DNA from: CAYNFR01 sp964396595
GTDB taxonomy: Bacteria; Bacteroidota; Bacteroidia; Chitinophagales; Saprospiraceae
Length of the DNA: 64,000 bases
Direction: 5' to 3'
NCBI GenBank assembly: GCA_964396595.1
Contig: CAYNFR010000007.1
Coordinates: 35,150 to 99,149, forward strand
Each line of letters starts with the position of its first letter. The first letter of the stretch is position 1. Shown one piece after another: positions 10,001 to 17,511 of this stretch. The notes under the pieces are model-generated. The model saw only the letters and a program-made list of their open reading frames with translations. It did not search any database and was not told the origin of the DNA. The position numbers were made by a program, and so were the translations under genes.

Positions 10001-10301
10001 ACTGAAGTTCAGAAACAGCAAAATTATACCCTACCCCTTCAGGCTCTCCTTCATGAAATATATTGAAAGCTATCGGTATGATCGTAATTCCGTTGGGACA
10101 AGGATTTTGAGGCAAGGTCTTCTGCACTTGGCCATATTGAGATCTGAATGAATCATATTTGCCCAAGTTCTGTTGATGACGAGAAGAATTATCCCGTATA
10201 TAGTTATGTAACTCCTGTTCTATGGCACAAGGAGCAAGCTGAAATCCATAAATGCTGGCGCAATGGGATAAGAGTATTAAAGTCAGGAAAAATGTCTTCA
10301 T
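7035..10301 (-). CDS. Secreted M43-type zinc metalloprotease with T9SS sorting domain
   Basis: 1088 aa. A signal peptide (about 1-19) is followed by a pappalysin/cytophagalysin catalytic domain. The zinc site HEIGHWLGLPH is at residues 238-248 (HExxHxxGxxH), and the Met-turn segment FNFMDYGHDC lies near 292-301. Four similar modules of about 130-150 residues follow, each with a D-x-W-F motif (KDVWFRT, PDIWFVA, QDVWFKT), resembling pre-peptidase-C-like or jelly-roll domains. The last 75 residues, beginning IGPNPV and with MYFVKW, form a T9SS type A sorting domain, so the enzyme is exported or anchored on the surface. It probably digests extracellular protein. It is monocistronic. Confidence 0.88.
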   Translation of the reverse strand: MKTFFLTLILLSHCASIYGFQLAPCAIEQELHNYIRDNSSRHQQNLGKYDSFRSQYGQVQKTLPQNPCPNGITIIPIAFNIFHEGEPEGVGYNFAVSELQLAVNRLNEDFSGYNARRSHITRVFHKTDAGHTCIQFTIGKINRMSRASCPTSHQGAMSFELSKCLPGGAGAGSDNDPHDYLNVYSHFMASGFLGNASCIPNLFGSCNTAADGVTIDREILIPRIGSTSPHSQGGVLSHEIGHWLGLPHVNGDIRGGGCEGDDGFDDTFPQEQLQHHTCRSLRIPNSCKTPDNVFNFMDYGHDCVKLMFTAQQAALMNAVLKHNRKKLSTSYKRGKADPVLDIFKKNTKSNTATPKFEFVNARCFVNLNLLEYMRKWYPVEGKPLVDAGLTLYYWTFSNGHIERKISGIDLAQYHISHRDRFQAENTILKLRRTRWDPISLRYLPEEEAGVILVSITDCGTPPNDSISGAIMIGKETCEQQQFYLSRATPSDMLHLDCKNDAFSKDVWFRTVVPSSGAIQLDAYRLEGEALPPRMQLFTGSKLTGNLMCLDARPHIHIQKYDLVPGDTLLIRVINANDELDKGVFTICVEDPPLKNEDCITPFILHVGKSCDIKEFHNYGALISNVPDYSFACGNGSIMPDIWFVARVPEEGRIGIETFAADGGVSGTVVEVFSGTCSNLNLLGCSGNKSYWPLYDDFSKIELFKLDPGQLVYIRVGGSGRVVEGHFGLCTYVPSSESNECKITAIVVGTSYECQGSTNTYDQELIVHYTAPYEGSVLYINDQYFDLTENPQIILLEDLLASGQRVDVIANLVNEEDPGCWQSSFYLAKNLFRAPEECSEIRPINDECEGAIFIYPSDDLYIDTFTNIGATWSSGHSEYFACGNSGYRPQDVWFKTIVPLTGGVDIGLPLLYNENNMILEVYEGTCGMLTLIDCDQFSRSWGSFSRIISQRPGDTLYIRVADLNSDTQDIFLLYISEYTPLNHTEAMTNLSHFTSHTASESSYSKASIRNTVTIGPNPVLTEFRITNHGETDISALIYNIEGRIIERVKLSAFDQKTIETSTWTSGMYFVKWADEHGSWSTEKIIVQQF

Positions 10302-10579
10302 ACCGGCAAATTTACATATTATATTATTTTATAATGTTTTTTTGATTGACATTCAGCATATTAAAAGCAATTTGTATGCCGAAAATAATTGTTGGTGTAT
10401 TTGGTTAATGTACATCGATAACAGATTTGTGGTTCACCACTCCTTAATTGATCTCGTTGCCTCTCATGCTCATCCTGATTTATGGGTAGCTGATAACAAC
10501 AGATGAAGGTGTGCGGAATAGCATTATGCATAGTACAAGAAAGCCATATCTTTGGCGCTTGATATCGAGAAGAAGAAAT
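10302..10579. promoter_or_regulatory. Divergent control region with a minus-strand -7 box at 10307-10314
   Basis: TAAATTTG on the minus strand (10314 to 10307) fits the Bacteroidota -7 consensus TAnnTTTG. It lies only 5 bases before the ATG of the M43 protease, which would make a nearly leaderless transcript. No good -33 TTG is seen at the right distance. The rest of the 278 bases is AT-rich with no gene. Confidence 0.35.
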
Positions 10580-11461
10580 ATGATCAAGAGATTCTTATAT
10601 ACGTTTGTAGTGTATTGCGCAATAATTACATCTACAGTTGGTCAAGATTGGAACATAGGTATAAGAGCGGGCATTAACCAGTCGACATTCAATGGTGATC
10701 TAGGTGCGAATGAACGTCATAAGCTTTCGGGTGGGTTCCAGTTTGGGGTTAATTTCCAGTGGAACTTTAATGATTTCCTTGGTTTGCGATCTGAAATCAA
10801 TTATATCCAAAATGGGGCTAGGTATCAATACGAATCTGATAATGGTTATTATCTATTCCGTCGTCTTAACAATAATCGTTATGTCCTGAGGGATAGTACA
10901 GATATCAATCTGATTCATTCGAATGCTTATCTGCAGTTACCGCAGACGCTTCACTTACGTATCAATAAAAAATGGGAAGTATTTGCCGGGGGCTATGTAG
11001 GCATGCTATTAAATCCGACTGCTACAGGAACATTAATCTTCGGTGGAAAACGAAGCGAAAAAGACCATGCTTTCAGACAAGGTCTTAATTTCAACTATCG
11101 ATCAGATTTGCCCGGCCAACTTAATTCTGGCTTTTTTGGCTCTGTACCGGCCCCACCGATTGCCATTATCGTCGATGGTGTAGATATAGATGTCCCTGGT
11201 GTCATAACAGCATACTTTCACCACGAAACCAAAGAGGCTAACCGCTACTATAAACTTGATTATGGCGCCATAGGCGGGGTAAGCTATTTTTTGAACAGAG
11301 GACTCTATCTGATGGGCAGAGTGGAGTATGGGCTCAGAGATATCACCAATGCCGCAGGCGACGCTTCTTATAGAGATGTTAACCCTGACGGCAGTCTGAT
11401 ATTCGAAGATCGTAAGACTAGAAACTTGAGTTTTAGTCTATCACTAGGATTTAAGTTCTAA
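10580..11461 (+). CDS. PorT-like outer-membrane beta-barrel protein
   Basis: 293 aa from the ATG at 10580, chosen because it opens a clean signal peptide (basic start, hydrophobic core, STVGQ end) behind an AGAAGAA ribosome-binding stretch. A 69-base longer start at 10511 is possible. WNIGIRAGINQSTF opens the barrel as in the PorT/OMP_b-brl_2 family, and the protein ends with alternating strand residues and a terminal Phe (LSLGFKF). Segments of about 10 residues such as FLGLRSEINYIQNG are transmembrane strands. Function is not assigned for most of the family. Its last 18 bases overlap the end of the convergent 502-aa gene. Confidence 0.72.
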   Translation: MIKRFLYTFVVYCAIITSTVGQDWNIGIRAGINQSTFNGDLGANERHKLSGGFQFGVNFQWNFNDFLGLRSEINYIQNGARYQYESDNGYYLFRRLNNNRYVLRDSTDINLIHSNAYLQLPQTLHLRINKKWEVFAGGYVGMLLNPTATGTLIFGGKRSEKDHAFRQGLNFNYRSDLPGQLNSGFFGSVPAPPIAIIVDGVDIDVPGVITAYFHHETKEANRYYKLDYGAIGGVSYFLNRGLYLMGRVEYGLRDITNAAGDASYRDVNPDGSLIFEDRKTRNLSFSLSLGFKF

Positions 11462-12952
11462 ATTTTTGGACCTATATTGACCTTTAGGTTTTAAATTGTT
11501 AAGGATGATATTCCATAAATCTTCATATGGAATGATTTCTATTTCAAATGGTTGATCAATTAATTGTATATCAGACTGGGTAAGTATCCGATATACAGGC
11601 AAAGCCTGTCGTTCTACAGAGGCTTGGTTAAAACCAAACTTAGGTATCATAAGTAACATCTTGATGAAGCAACTGCTTCTAAACGTATCCGATTGCTTCA
11701 GATAACGTGTGGTATATTTGCCCAATGCCTCTATTCGTTCTTGTGCTTCATTATAATTCTTCTTCAGAATAAAAAATAAGAGTTGAATAATTAGCAAGGG
11801 TATGTTCATGGCTCTCTTGTCTTTGCTGAATCTGGGTAAGTCATTGATGAGCTTACTTACATTGTACCGTCTATACCGAGGATGCTTCGTCCCATGCTCC
11901 ACGGCTATGATAAACTGAACATATCCTTCGTATAGCCGCCATCGTTCTTTATGGCTACTTACCAATTTCGCAAAAGACCGCTTACTGTATTCTTCATAAA
12001 ATAACTCGATAGCCTCATCATAACTTCCGCTATGAAGAAGCAATAGAAATTCATTCTCCTTCAGCCTAAACCATGAGTTAGAATTCTTTTGAGGTAGTGG
12101 GTAGCTGGACTGAATATGATTCATAGCTTCATCATACTGTCTTTTTTGAATATAATAGGTGATTAAGATTGATTTGAAGGATAAAATACCCACCGCATAA
12201 TCGGGTGCATTCTCGTTATGCCAACTCAACGCCTTATGCGCATTTATAGGGATGGCATCATAATCTTTGCGTAGCACATATTTGATATGTAATACAAAGA
12301 AATAGTTGTTATGAAAGTAGAAGGATGGAATAATCCCTACATAATCTGTGTAATGCTCTTCCACTTTTTCGCAGCTATAAACCAACGAATAATCATTAAT
12401 CTTTGACTTAAAATAGTGGCTAAATATTTCTTGCGAATCCATCTCTAGTTCATTTTCGACTTTATAATATTCTAAGAATCGTTTAAAACGATCCTTTGAC
12501 GATTTAGCAGCCGATTGTAATCCAAGATGAAAATTACTCCTATATTGTATCGCACATGCCTTATAGATCAGGTGAATAAACTTCATCGTGCGAGACTTTT
12601 TCTCCACCTCTTTTGCAATGAATAAGGCAACTCTGTGTCTTGTCAATCTGAGCATAATTTCTGCCAAAAGCAGAAGCTTACTGAGCTCAAAATAGTCATT
12701 ACCCAATCTAGTATTGAAAGGTATATTATTAGTTGATGCTATAATGACGTCATTCATCTGAGCTATGGCATCCAGAGCTTCATTCATTGTTACATCTATT
12801 CCCGTGTTCTTGCCATCTATACTGCTCTGAATATTTTCCTTAATCCGTCTCAATACATCGGAATCTAAGCCATCAAGTACTGATTGGCTGCTAAGTTCTA
12901 GATGAGAATTCTCAACTAGTTCGATTAATTCATGTACAATACGTGCTCTCAT
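11444..12952 (-). CDS. Large helical protein of unknown function (TPR-like)
   Basis: 502 aa, no signal peptide or membrane helix, so probably cytoplasmic. I do not recognise the family. The sequence is almost wholly alpha-helical, with repeated two-helix units of about 35-40 residues (YDEAMNHIQSSYP, YDEAIELFYEEYS, YNEAQERIEALGK), which resembles a TPR/MalT-like solenoid. No N-terminal DNA-binding or enzymatic domain is visible. Such stand-alone solenoids with only helices are common as hypothetical proteins in Saprospiria-like genomes. It overlaps the convergent barrel gene by 18 bases, and its 5' end faces the element at 13.07-13.73 kb. Confidence 0.7.
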   Translation of the reverse strand: MRARIVHELIELVENSHLELSSQSVLDGLDSDVLRRIKENIQSSIDGKNTGIDVTMNEALDAIAQMNDVIIASTNNIPFNTRLGNDYFELSKLLLLAEIMLRLTRHRVALFIAKEVEKKSRTMKFIHLIYKACAIQYRSNFHLGLQSAAKSSKDRFKRFLEYYKVENELEMDSQEIFSHYFKSKINDYSLVYSCEKVEEHYTDYVGIIPSFYFHNNYFFVLHIKYVLRKDYDAIPINAHKALSWHNENAPDYAVGILSFKSILITYYIQKRQYDEAMNHIQSSYPLPQKNSNSWFRLKENEFLLLLHSGSYDEAIELFYEEYSKRSFAKLVSSHKERWRLYEGYVQFIIAVEHGTKHPRYRRYNVSKLINDLPRFSKDKRAMNIPLLIIQLLFFILKKNYNEAQERIEALGKYTTRYLKQSDTFRSSCFIKMLLMIPKFGFNQASVERQALPVYRILTQSDIQLIDQPFEIEIIPYEDLWNIILNNLKPKGQYRSKNLELKS

Positions 12953-13069
12953 CTTAAATTATAAATAATTGATTCACAAGATATTATCGTTTTTTTTTGC
13001 TCTAGAGGCACTCATTTTAGGTCACTAAATTAGTGTAAAACTGTCCTTTTTTTACCCAAAAACGGCCTC

Positions 13070-13077
13070 TACCTTTG
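13070..13077 (+). promoter_or_regulatory. Bacteroidota -7 promoter box (TACCTTTG)
   Basis: TACCTTTG matches TAnnTTTG exactly. It is 21 bases before an ATG at 13099 with an A-rich leader. A T-rich tract at 13048-13053 is the only candidate for the -33 part. It would start a transcript running into the broken element below and stopping at the 13685 terminator. Confidence 0.5.
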
Positions 13078-13098
13078 TATTATCAAAAATTTAAAGAA

Positions 13099-13535
13099 AT
13101 GATTTACGACATCCTTTTAGGCATTTGGTACATTATAATCCCTGATTTCGACGAACTTTAGTCGTTGGAAATAGAGACTATCTATAACCGTTACATCAAA
13201 AACAAACCTCCTCATCAAGTAGTAATAACTTAAGCATCAGAAATTTTTCTGCTGCTAGATTGGAGAGATAATGTAGAATTAATCTACGCAGGATTGGTTG
13301 AGTGGGCTGCTCATTATTGGGAATCCACTCAATCAAGTGTACACATATGTAAATTACATATATGAGAAATATTAACAGGAAGAATCGTCGGACCAATACG
13401 AAGATCATAAACGATACACGCAAGATCTTTGATCTTGTAAACAGTAGAAGTACTGACACGGAGTATAACCGACACGAGACCGGCTGGAAGATGTCCTTTA
13501 TGGAATCTAGTATCATGCTTTATGATGCTTTATAG
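13099..13535 (+). pseudogene. Broken protein-coding remnant (possibly RteC-like), or structured RNA
   Basis: Reading from ATG 13099 gives protein-like text interrupted by in-frame stops TAG at 13159, TAA at 13231 and TGA at 13363. The three pieces stay in one frame: MIYDILLGIWYIIIPDFDEL, then SLEIETIYNRYIKNKPPHQV and a short tail, then a stretch containing EIFLLLDWRDNVELIYAGLV. The W-x-x-N-x-V-E-L-I-Y-A core faintly recalls the C-terminal part of RteC-type regulators, which is a weak by-eye resemblance. The third stop overlaps an ATG at 13362 (ATGA) that opens a 57-codon basic ORF to 13535. Several hairpins fall inside, so a non-coding RNA is the alternative reading. No intact gene covers the stretch. 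Confidence 0.4.
13294..13336 (+). other. Long inverted repeat, 12-bp arms
   Basis: TTGGTTGAGTGG (13294-13305) pairs with CCACTCAATCAA (13325-13336) with one G-U pair, leaving a 19-base loop. It lies inside the broken element. Two further perfect inverted repeats follow: ATATGTAA/TTACATAT around 13345-13361 and CAAGATC/GATCTTG at 13421-13437. Confidence 0.5.
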
Positions 13536-13684
13536 AATAAACGACATCAACCACAAGGATTACTAAACATGTAGAATCAGTTAATTATCAACATAAATCA
13601 CAGAAGCTCGTATTTATTCCTATCTAACTAACACTAAGGAACTTCGGCAAGAGCATCTAAACTTGATTTATATGGTAATGACTT

Positions 13685-13730
13685 GAGAAGGGTATTCAGG
13701 TAGGACTGTGGCCCTTCTCTTTTTATTTTA
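13685..13730 (+). terminator. Intrinsic terminator closing the 13.07-13.73 kb unit
   Basis: GAGAAGGG (13685-13692) pairs with CCCTTCTC (13712-13719), followed by a T-rich run (TTTTTATTTTA). It sits just before the pdxA promoter, so it ends transcription coming from upstream. Confidence 0.65.
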
Positions 13731-13766
13731 ACGAAATCCTTACTTCATAACTTCAGGGGTTAAATG

Positions 13767-13774
13767 TATCTTTG
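13767..13774 (+). promoter_or_regulatory. -7 promoter box (TATCTTTG) of pdxA
   Basis: An exact TAnnTTTG match ends 16 bases before the pdxA start codon and follows the terminator at 13685. No strong -33 TTG is evident. Confidence 0.5.
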
Positions 13775-13790
13775 AAGCTCAATCAAGTCA

Positions 13791-14849
13791 ATGGATTTAC
13801 CGAAAATAGGAATATCAATAGGTGATATTAACGGGATAGGCCCTGAGATTATCATCAAAACACTCAGTGAAGCTTATTGGCATAATCGATTTACGCCGAT
13901 TATTTATGGCTCGTCTCGGGTAATGGCTTACTTCAAGAATATATTCAGTGATCGAAACTTTAGTTTTGTGAATATTGATCATGCCAGTGAAGCGTTAGTG
14001 AATAAGATCAATGTGATAACTTGCTGGCATGAGAATCTCAAAATCGAACTGGGTGAAATAACCGAAGACAGTGGTAAAGCAGCCTATGCTGCCCTTGATA
14101 AAGCTGTATCAGATCTGAACGACAAGATGATCAACGCGTTAGTGACTTCACCAATTAACAAAAAAGCTATGAATCTAGCCGGGTTTGGCTATCCTGGTCA
14201 CACAGAGTTTATCGCAGAAAAAATAGGACAGGCTGGTCGAGAGCTGATGATGATGGTCTCTGACAATTTAAAGATTGCCACCCTGACCACACATTTGCCT
14301 GTCACAGAGGCCATAAAGTCTATTACGATAGATGCTATAAGTACCGGCGTCAGAGTAATGAACGAATCATTAAAACTAGATTTCGGGATTGAGCGACCAT
14401 TGATTGCCATATTGGGTGTAAATCCACATGCCGGAGATAATGGCGTAATCGGTCAAGAAGAAATACAAATAGTTACTCCGGCTATAGAGTCTCTTAAAAA
14501 CGAAGGTATCTTGGTTTCTGGCCCCTATGGTGCGGATGGATTCTTCGGTTCAGGTCAATATCATAAATTCGATGGTGTTATGGCCATGTATCACGATCAG
14601 GGCTTAATCCCATTTAAGGCATTGACATTCGGTGTCGGGGTCAATTATACAGCTGGCTTACATGTCATTCGGACCTCACCGGATCATGGTACTGGTCATG
14701 ACATTGCAGGAAAAAATCTGGCTGAGCCTGATTCTTTGCGCCAGGCGATTTATTTGGCATTGGATATTTATCGTAATCGACAGATATATCTCGAAGCCTC
14801 AAGTAATAAGGTTCATTCCAATAGATTACACAGCGAATTAAACCGATAG
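13791..14849 (+). CDS. pdxA: 4-hydroxythreonine-4-phosphate dehydrogenase
   Basis: 352 aa, a normal length for PdxA. The enzyme oxidises 4-phosphohydroxy-L-threonine with NAD in the DXP-dependent route to pyridoxal 5'-phosphate. Signatures are the N-terminal SIGDINGIGPEIIIKTL, the substrate and metal segment GHTEFIAEKIG, NPHAGDNGVIGQEE, MAMYHDQGLIPFKAL, and the C-terminal TSPDHGTGHDIAGK. Divalent metal is expected to bind His residues in these motifs. It heads a tight run: a membrane protein starts 10 bases later and a PLP-dependent enzyme follows. A pdxJ partner is not in the window. A -7 box and an upstream terminator mark the start of the unit. Confidence 0.93.
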   Translation: MDLPKIGISIGDINGIGPEIIIKTLSEAYWHNRFTPIIYGSSRVMAYFKNIFSDRNFSFVNIDHASEALVNKINVITCWHENLKIELGEITEDSGKAAYAALDKAVSDLNDKMINALVTSPINKKAMNLAGFGYPGHTEFIAEKIGQAGRELMMMVSDNLKIATLTTHLPVTEAIKSITIDAISTGVRVMNESLKLDFGIERPLIAILGVNPHAGDNGVIGQEEIQIVTPAIESLKNEGILVSGPYGADGFFGSGQYHKFDGVMAMYHDQGLIPFKALTFGVGVNYTAGLHVIRTSPDHGTGHDIAGKNLAEPDSLRQAIYLALDIYRNRQIYLEASSNKVHSNRLHSELNR

Positions 14850-14859
14850 GCAGGTAATC

Positions 14860-15855
14860 ATGGTTAACATTTTTAAAGCGAATGATGTTTCCAATATTTT
14901 TCTTTTACTACCCTATGTGTGTATTCTGAGGGCTTATGGCTTAATTACCGGTACGGTTGCAGATCCACCTACAGATGAAGGGCTGTTTTCTCAATTGATA
15001 TTAGGATTGATTGAAAATAGTGTGGCCCTAAATTATTTGGTAGGATGTGCTTTGGTTTATGCACATGCGCTCATTATTAATCATTGGTGTAATCGTAATG
15101 CCGTGCTACAAAGCCCCTCCGCCTTACCGGGTATGTTTTATGTGCTGATCGCGAGTATCAGTCCTTCATTACAATCTGTAAGCAGTACATTGATCGGTCT
15201 GACATTTGTTATACTCACAGTGTTGGAGATAGGCAAACTATATAAAAATCAATCGGCTGAATCGTCAATATTTAACATTGGTATTTTTTCAGCGATGTCT
15301 TTTTTTTCGGATCCACCCCTTCTGCTCACGCTACTTGTCGGATTTGTCGCTTTAATAGTACTCAGAAGTTATAACTCTCGAGAGATACTACAAATGATTC
15401 TCGGGATGTTTGCTATTTTATGGATATATATTGCTGCCGATTTTTTTATTTCGGGCAAGCCCAATGAAGATTTATTGGAATTCGGTATCATTACGAATAT
15501 CAATACATTGATGCCGCGTGATTTTATCGAGATTATACTGGTTAGCACCTATGGCTTGTTATTGGCGATGGCCGTATTTGGTTATTATTCCTTTTTGAAA
15601 AAAAAGCAGATTGAAGCCAGAAAAAAGATTGACATGCTCTATTGGTTGCTGTTGATCTTTTTGTTGGGCGTATTTATTTATCGAGAAGTAAAACCTTCAT
15701 ATATACTTGTCTTAGCGTGTCCACTTGCCATCTTCATCGGTATGAAAATAAATAGCTGGCGCAATATTGCATACGGCGAGATAGCACATCTAGCGCTACT
15801 TGCTGTGCTTGTTACGAATCTTTATGGACAATCTCTAGGGATCATAGCGTATTAG
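14860..15855 (+). CDS. Polytopic membrane protein, DUF6427-like
   Basis: 331 aa with about nine or ten hydrophobic helices across the whole length, for example IFLLLPYVCILRAYG, LIVLR-flanked segments and LLLIFLLGVFIYREV. The opening NIFKANDVSNIFLLL resembles the start of DUF6427 proteins of Bacteroidota, whose role is unknown. An AGG-type ribosome-binding stretch precedes the ATG. It begins 10 bases after pdxA and ends 23 bases before the PLP enzyme gene, so it is part of that transcript. No transport signature or catalytic motif is visible. A link to vitamin B6 use is suggested only by position. Confidence 0.65.
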   Translation: MVNIFKANDVSNIFLLLPYVCILRAYGLITGTVADPPTDEGLFSQLILGLIENSVALNYLVGCALVYAHALIINHWCNRNAVLQSPSALPGMFYVLIASISPSLQSVSSTLIGLTFVILTVLEIGKLYKNQSAESSIFNIGIFSAMSFFSDPPLLLTLLVGFVALIVLRSYNSREILQMILGMFAILWIYIAADFFISGKPNEDLLEFGIITNINTLMPRDFIEIILVSTYGLLLAMAVFGYYSFLKKKQIEARKKIDMLYWLLLIFLLGVFIYREVKPSYILVLACPLAIFIGMKINSWRNIAYGEIAHLALLAVLVTNLYGQSLGIIAY

Positions 15856-15878
15856 TTACAAGTTTAGAGTCACAAGAC

Positions 15879-17120
15879 ATGGATAGACGAAAATTTATAG
15901 ACAATATCGGTAAAGCATCTATCTCAAGCTATGTGGGACTTCAGTCAATCGCAGGAAATGAATACTGTGCTGACAAGATCAAAGATCATGACTGGGACTA
16001 TATTGCGGGATTGTTTCCGGTGAGAAATTGGGATAAGCTCCATCTTAACAGTGGAAGTGCCGGCGTCATGCCCTCACACTTGATTAAAAACACTTGCAAT
16101 CTCATACACGAGCTTAATTCAGCAGCGCCTTATGAAGTATGGGGTAAATGGCAAAAGATTAAAAACCACAACATCTCACGACTTCAAGATATCTGTAATG
16201 GAAATAATGGCGTCTTCAGCTTAGTGCGCAATACTACCGAAGGGCTCAATACTATTATTTCAAATCTCAAACTCTCGGCCGGAGACGAAATAATCTATGC
16301 CGATCATGATTATCCCTATGTCGTCAATGCCATTAAAAACAGAGCCAAACGAGATGCACTTTCTCTCAATAAACTGATCATTAATCTCAGTGAGCCTGAC
16401 GAAAACATCATACAACAATATCTAGATGCCATTTCAGAAAAGACACGTGTAATCATACTTACACATATGACACATCGTGAGGGTCAGATCATTCCTATTA
16501 AACAGATCATTCGAGAGGCATACAATAGAGAGATAGTCACTGTAGTAGATGGCGCACATATGGTAGGTCACAGACGTATAAATCTTGCTCAAATAAACCC
16601 CGATTTTTATGTCAGCAGTCTTCATAAATGGCTTAATGCCGCACATGGTACTGGCATGCTCTTTACACATGCAAATAGTCTTGACAAAATTCATGCTTTC
16701 GCTTCAAGCAATGAATCAGATATAAATACTGCGCGACAATTCGAACATTTAGGCACAAGAGGATTTTATACAGAGATAGCTTTGGCAGGGAGTCTGGACT
16801 TTTATGACGAGATAGGTGCGGTTGCCAAAGAAGAAAGACTCAATCATCTTACCGGCTATTGGGTAGAAAAAGTCAGAGATCATCCCAATGTCAAGATTCA
16901 TACCAGACCATTAGAAGGTCAATATGGCGGCGTTGCAAGCTTTTCCATCAAGAATAAAAGCGTGGGATCTGTGCTACAGACTCTAGATGAAAAATACAAT
17001 ATCCACTCGAAGACAGTAGGCAGCCAATGGGGAAGTGCTGTCAGAATAAGTACTAATTTGTTCGTCTTGGAGGAAGATCTGGATCAGCTTATAAATGCTA
17101 TAAGGGAGTTAGCTTCCTAA
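15879..17120 (+). CDS. Aminotransferase class V-fold PLP enzyme, isopenicillin-N-epimerase-like
   Basis: 413 aa. The first 25 residues (MDRRKFIDNIGKAS) look like the Tat-type leader often left on this group, but the twin Arg is not followed by a convincing hydrophobic core. The fold-type I PLP core is clear: VRNTTEGLN phosphate-binding region, VVDGAHMVGH with the Asp that contacts the pyridine nitrogen, and SSLHKW with the Schiff-base Lys. These features match the isopenicillin N epimerase/cysteine-desulfurase-like subfamily. Substrate is unknown. Co-transcription with pdxA, which feeds its cofactor pathway, is a reasonable reading of the 23-base gap after the membrane gene. Confidence 0.82.
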   Translation: MDRRKFIDNIGKASISSYVGLQSIAGNEYCADKIKDHDWDYIAGLFPVRNWDKLHLNSGSAGVMPSHLIKNTCNLIHELNSAAPYEVWGKWQKIKNHNISRLQDICNGNNGVFSLVRNTTEGLNTIISNLKLSAGDEIIYADHDYPYVVNAIKNRAKRDALSLNKLIINLSEPDENIIQQYLDAISEKTRVIILTHMTHREGQIIPIKQIIREAYNREIVTVVDGAHMVGHRRINLAQINPDFYVSSLHKWLNAAHGTGMLFTHANSLDKIHAFASSNESDINTARQFEHLGTRGFYTEIALAGSLDFYDEIGAVAKEERLNHLTGYWVEKVRDHPNVKIHTRPLEGQYGGVASFSIKNKSVGSVLQTLDEKYNIHSKTVGSQWGSAVRISTNLFVLEEDLDQLINAIRELAS

Positions 17121-17180
17121 CGGTGTGAAAATTTGACTTATTTCCGTCCCACGTCATTTACCGGACTATAAATCATCTTA

Positions 17181-17200
17181 ACAATAAGCAATCTTATTGT
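17181..17200. other. Perfect 8-bp hairpin between convergent units
   Basis: ACAATAAG (17181-17188), loop CAAT, CTTATTGT (17193-17200). It lies between the end of the PLP enzyme gene and tRNA-Leu, which face each other. No T-run follows on either side, so a terminator role is only possible. A second, looser pair AGAAGGC/GCCTTC spans 17221-17250. Confidence 0.35.
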
Positions 17201-17370
17201 CATGCCTAATAGTCCAAAAAAGAAGGCCCTGCACAAGTACAAGAGCCTTCCATAACTGCATCAACCAAAAAATCTTTATCTTATGTATCTGTTCATTCGA
17301 CCATTTTATGACGCAACCTTTAGAAAAAGTCACACGAAAGGGTACATTTTTTTGTGAAAAAGTGGAAGGG

Positions 17371-17452
17371 TGCCCGGAGCGGGACTCGAACCCGCACATG
17401 TTTCCATACACGCCCCTCAAACGTGCCTGTCTACCAATTTCAGCACCCGGGC
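17371..17452 (-). tRNA. tRNA-Leu (anticodon GAG)
   Basis: 82-nt class II tRNA on the minus strand. The acceptor GCCCGGG (17446-17452) pairs with TCCGGGC (17372-17378), and the discriminator is A at 17371. The anticodon stem CACGT/GCGTG holds loop TTGAGGG, giving anticodon GAG (reads CUC/CUU). A variable arm with ATG-GAAA-CAT stem is typical of tRNA-Leu. The T arm is GCGGG-TTCGAGT-CCCGC. No CCA is encoded. Confidence 0.93.
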
Positions 17453-17511
17453 TTAAACGAAGAGTGCAAAGATGTGACTAATTTTGTTATTCGGCCACTC
17501 TTAGAAAATTT

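Noticed and set aside
13159..13233. Stop-codon readthrough or recoding in the 13 kb element
   Set aside because: Three stops of different types, no selenocysteine-like hairpin at a fixed distance, and no conserved downstream protein; decay is simpler.
13196..13516. 106-codon minus-strand ORF across the broken element
   Set aside because: It is antisense to a frame with better protein character, has a mixed hydrophobic composition and no start signal, and I recognise no domain.
17197..17481. 94-codon plus-strand ORF over tRNA-Leu
   Set aside because: It runs across the tRNA gene on the opposite strand and is a chance frame through tRNA sequence.
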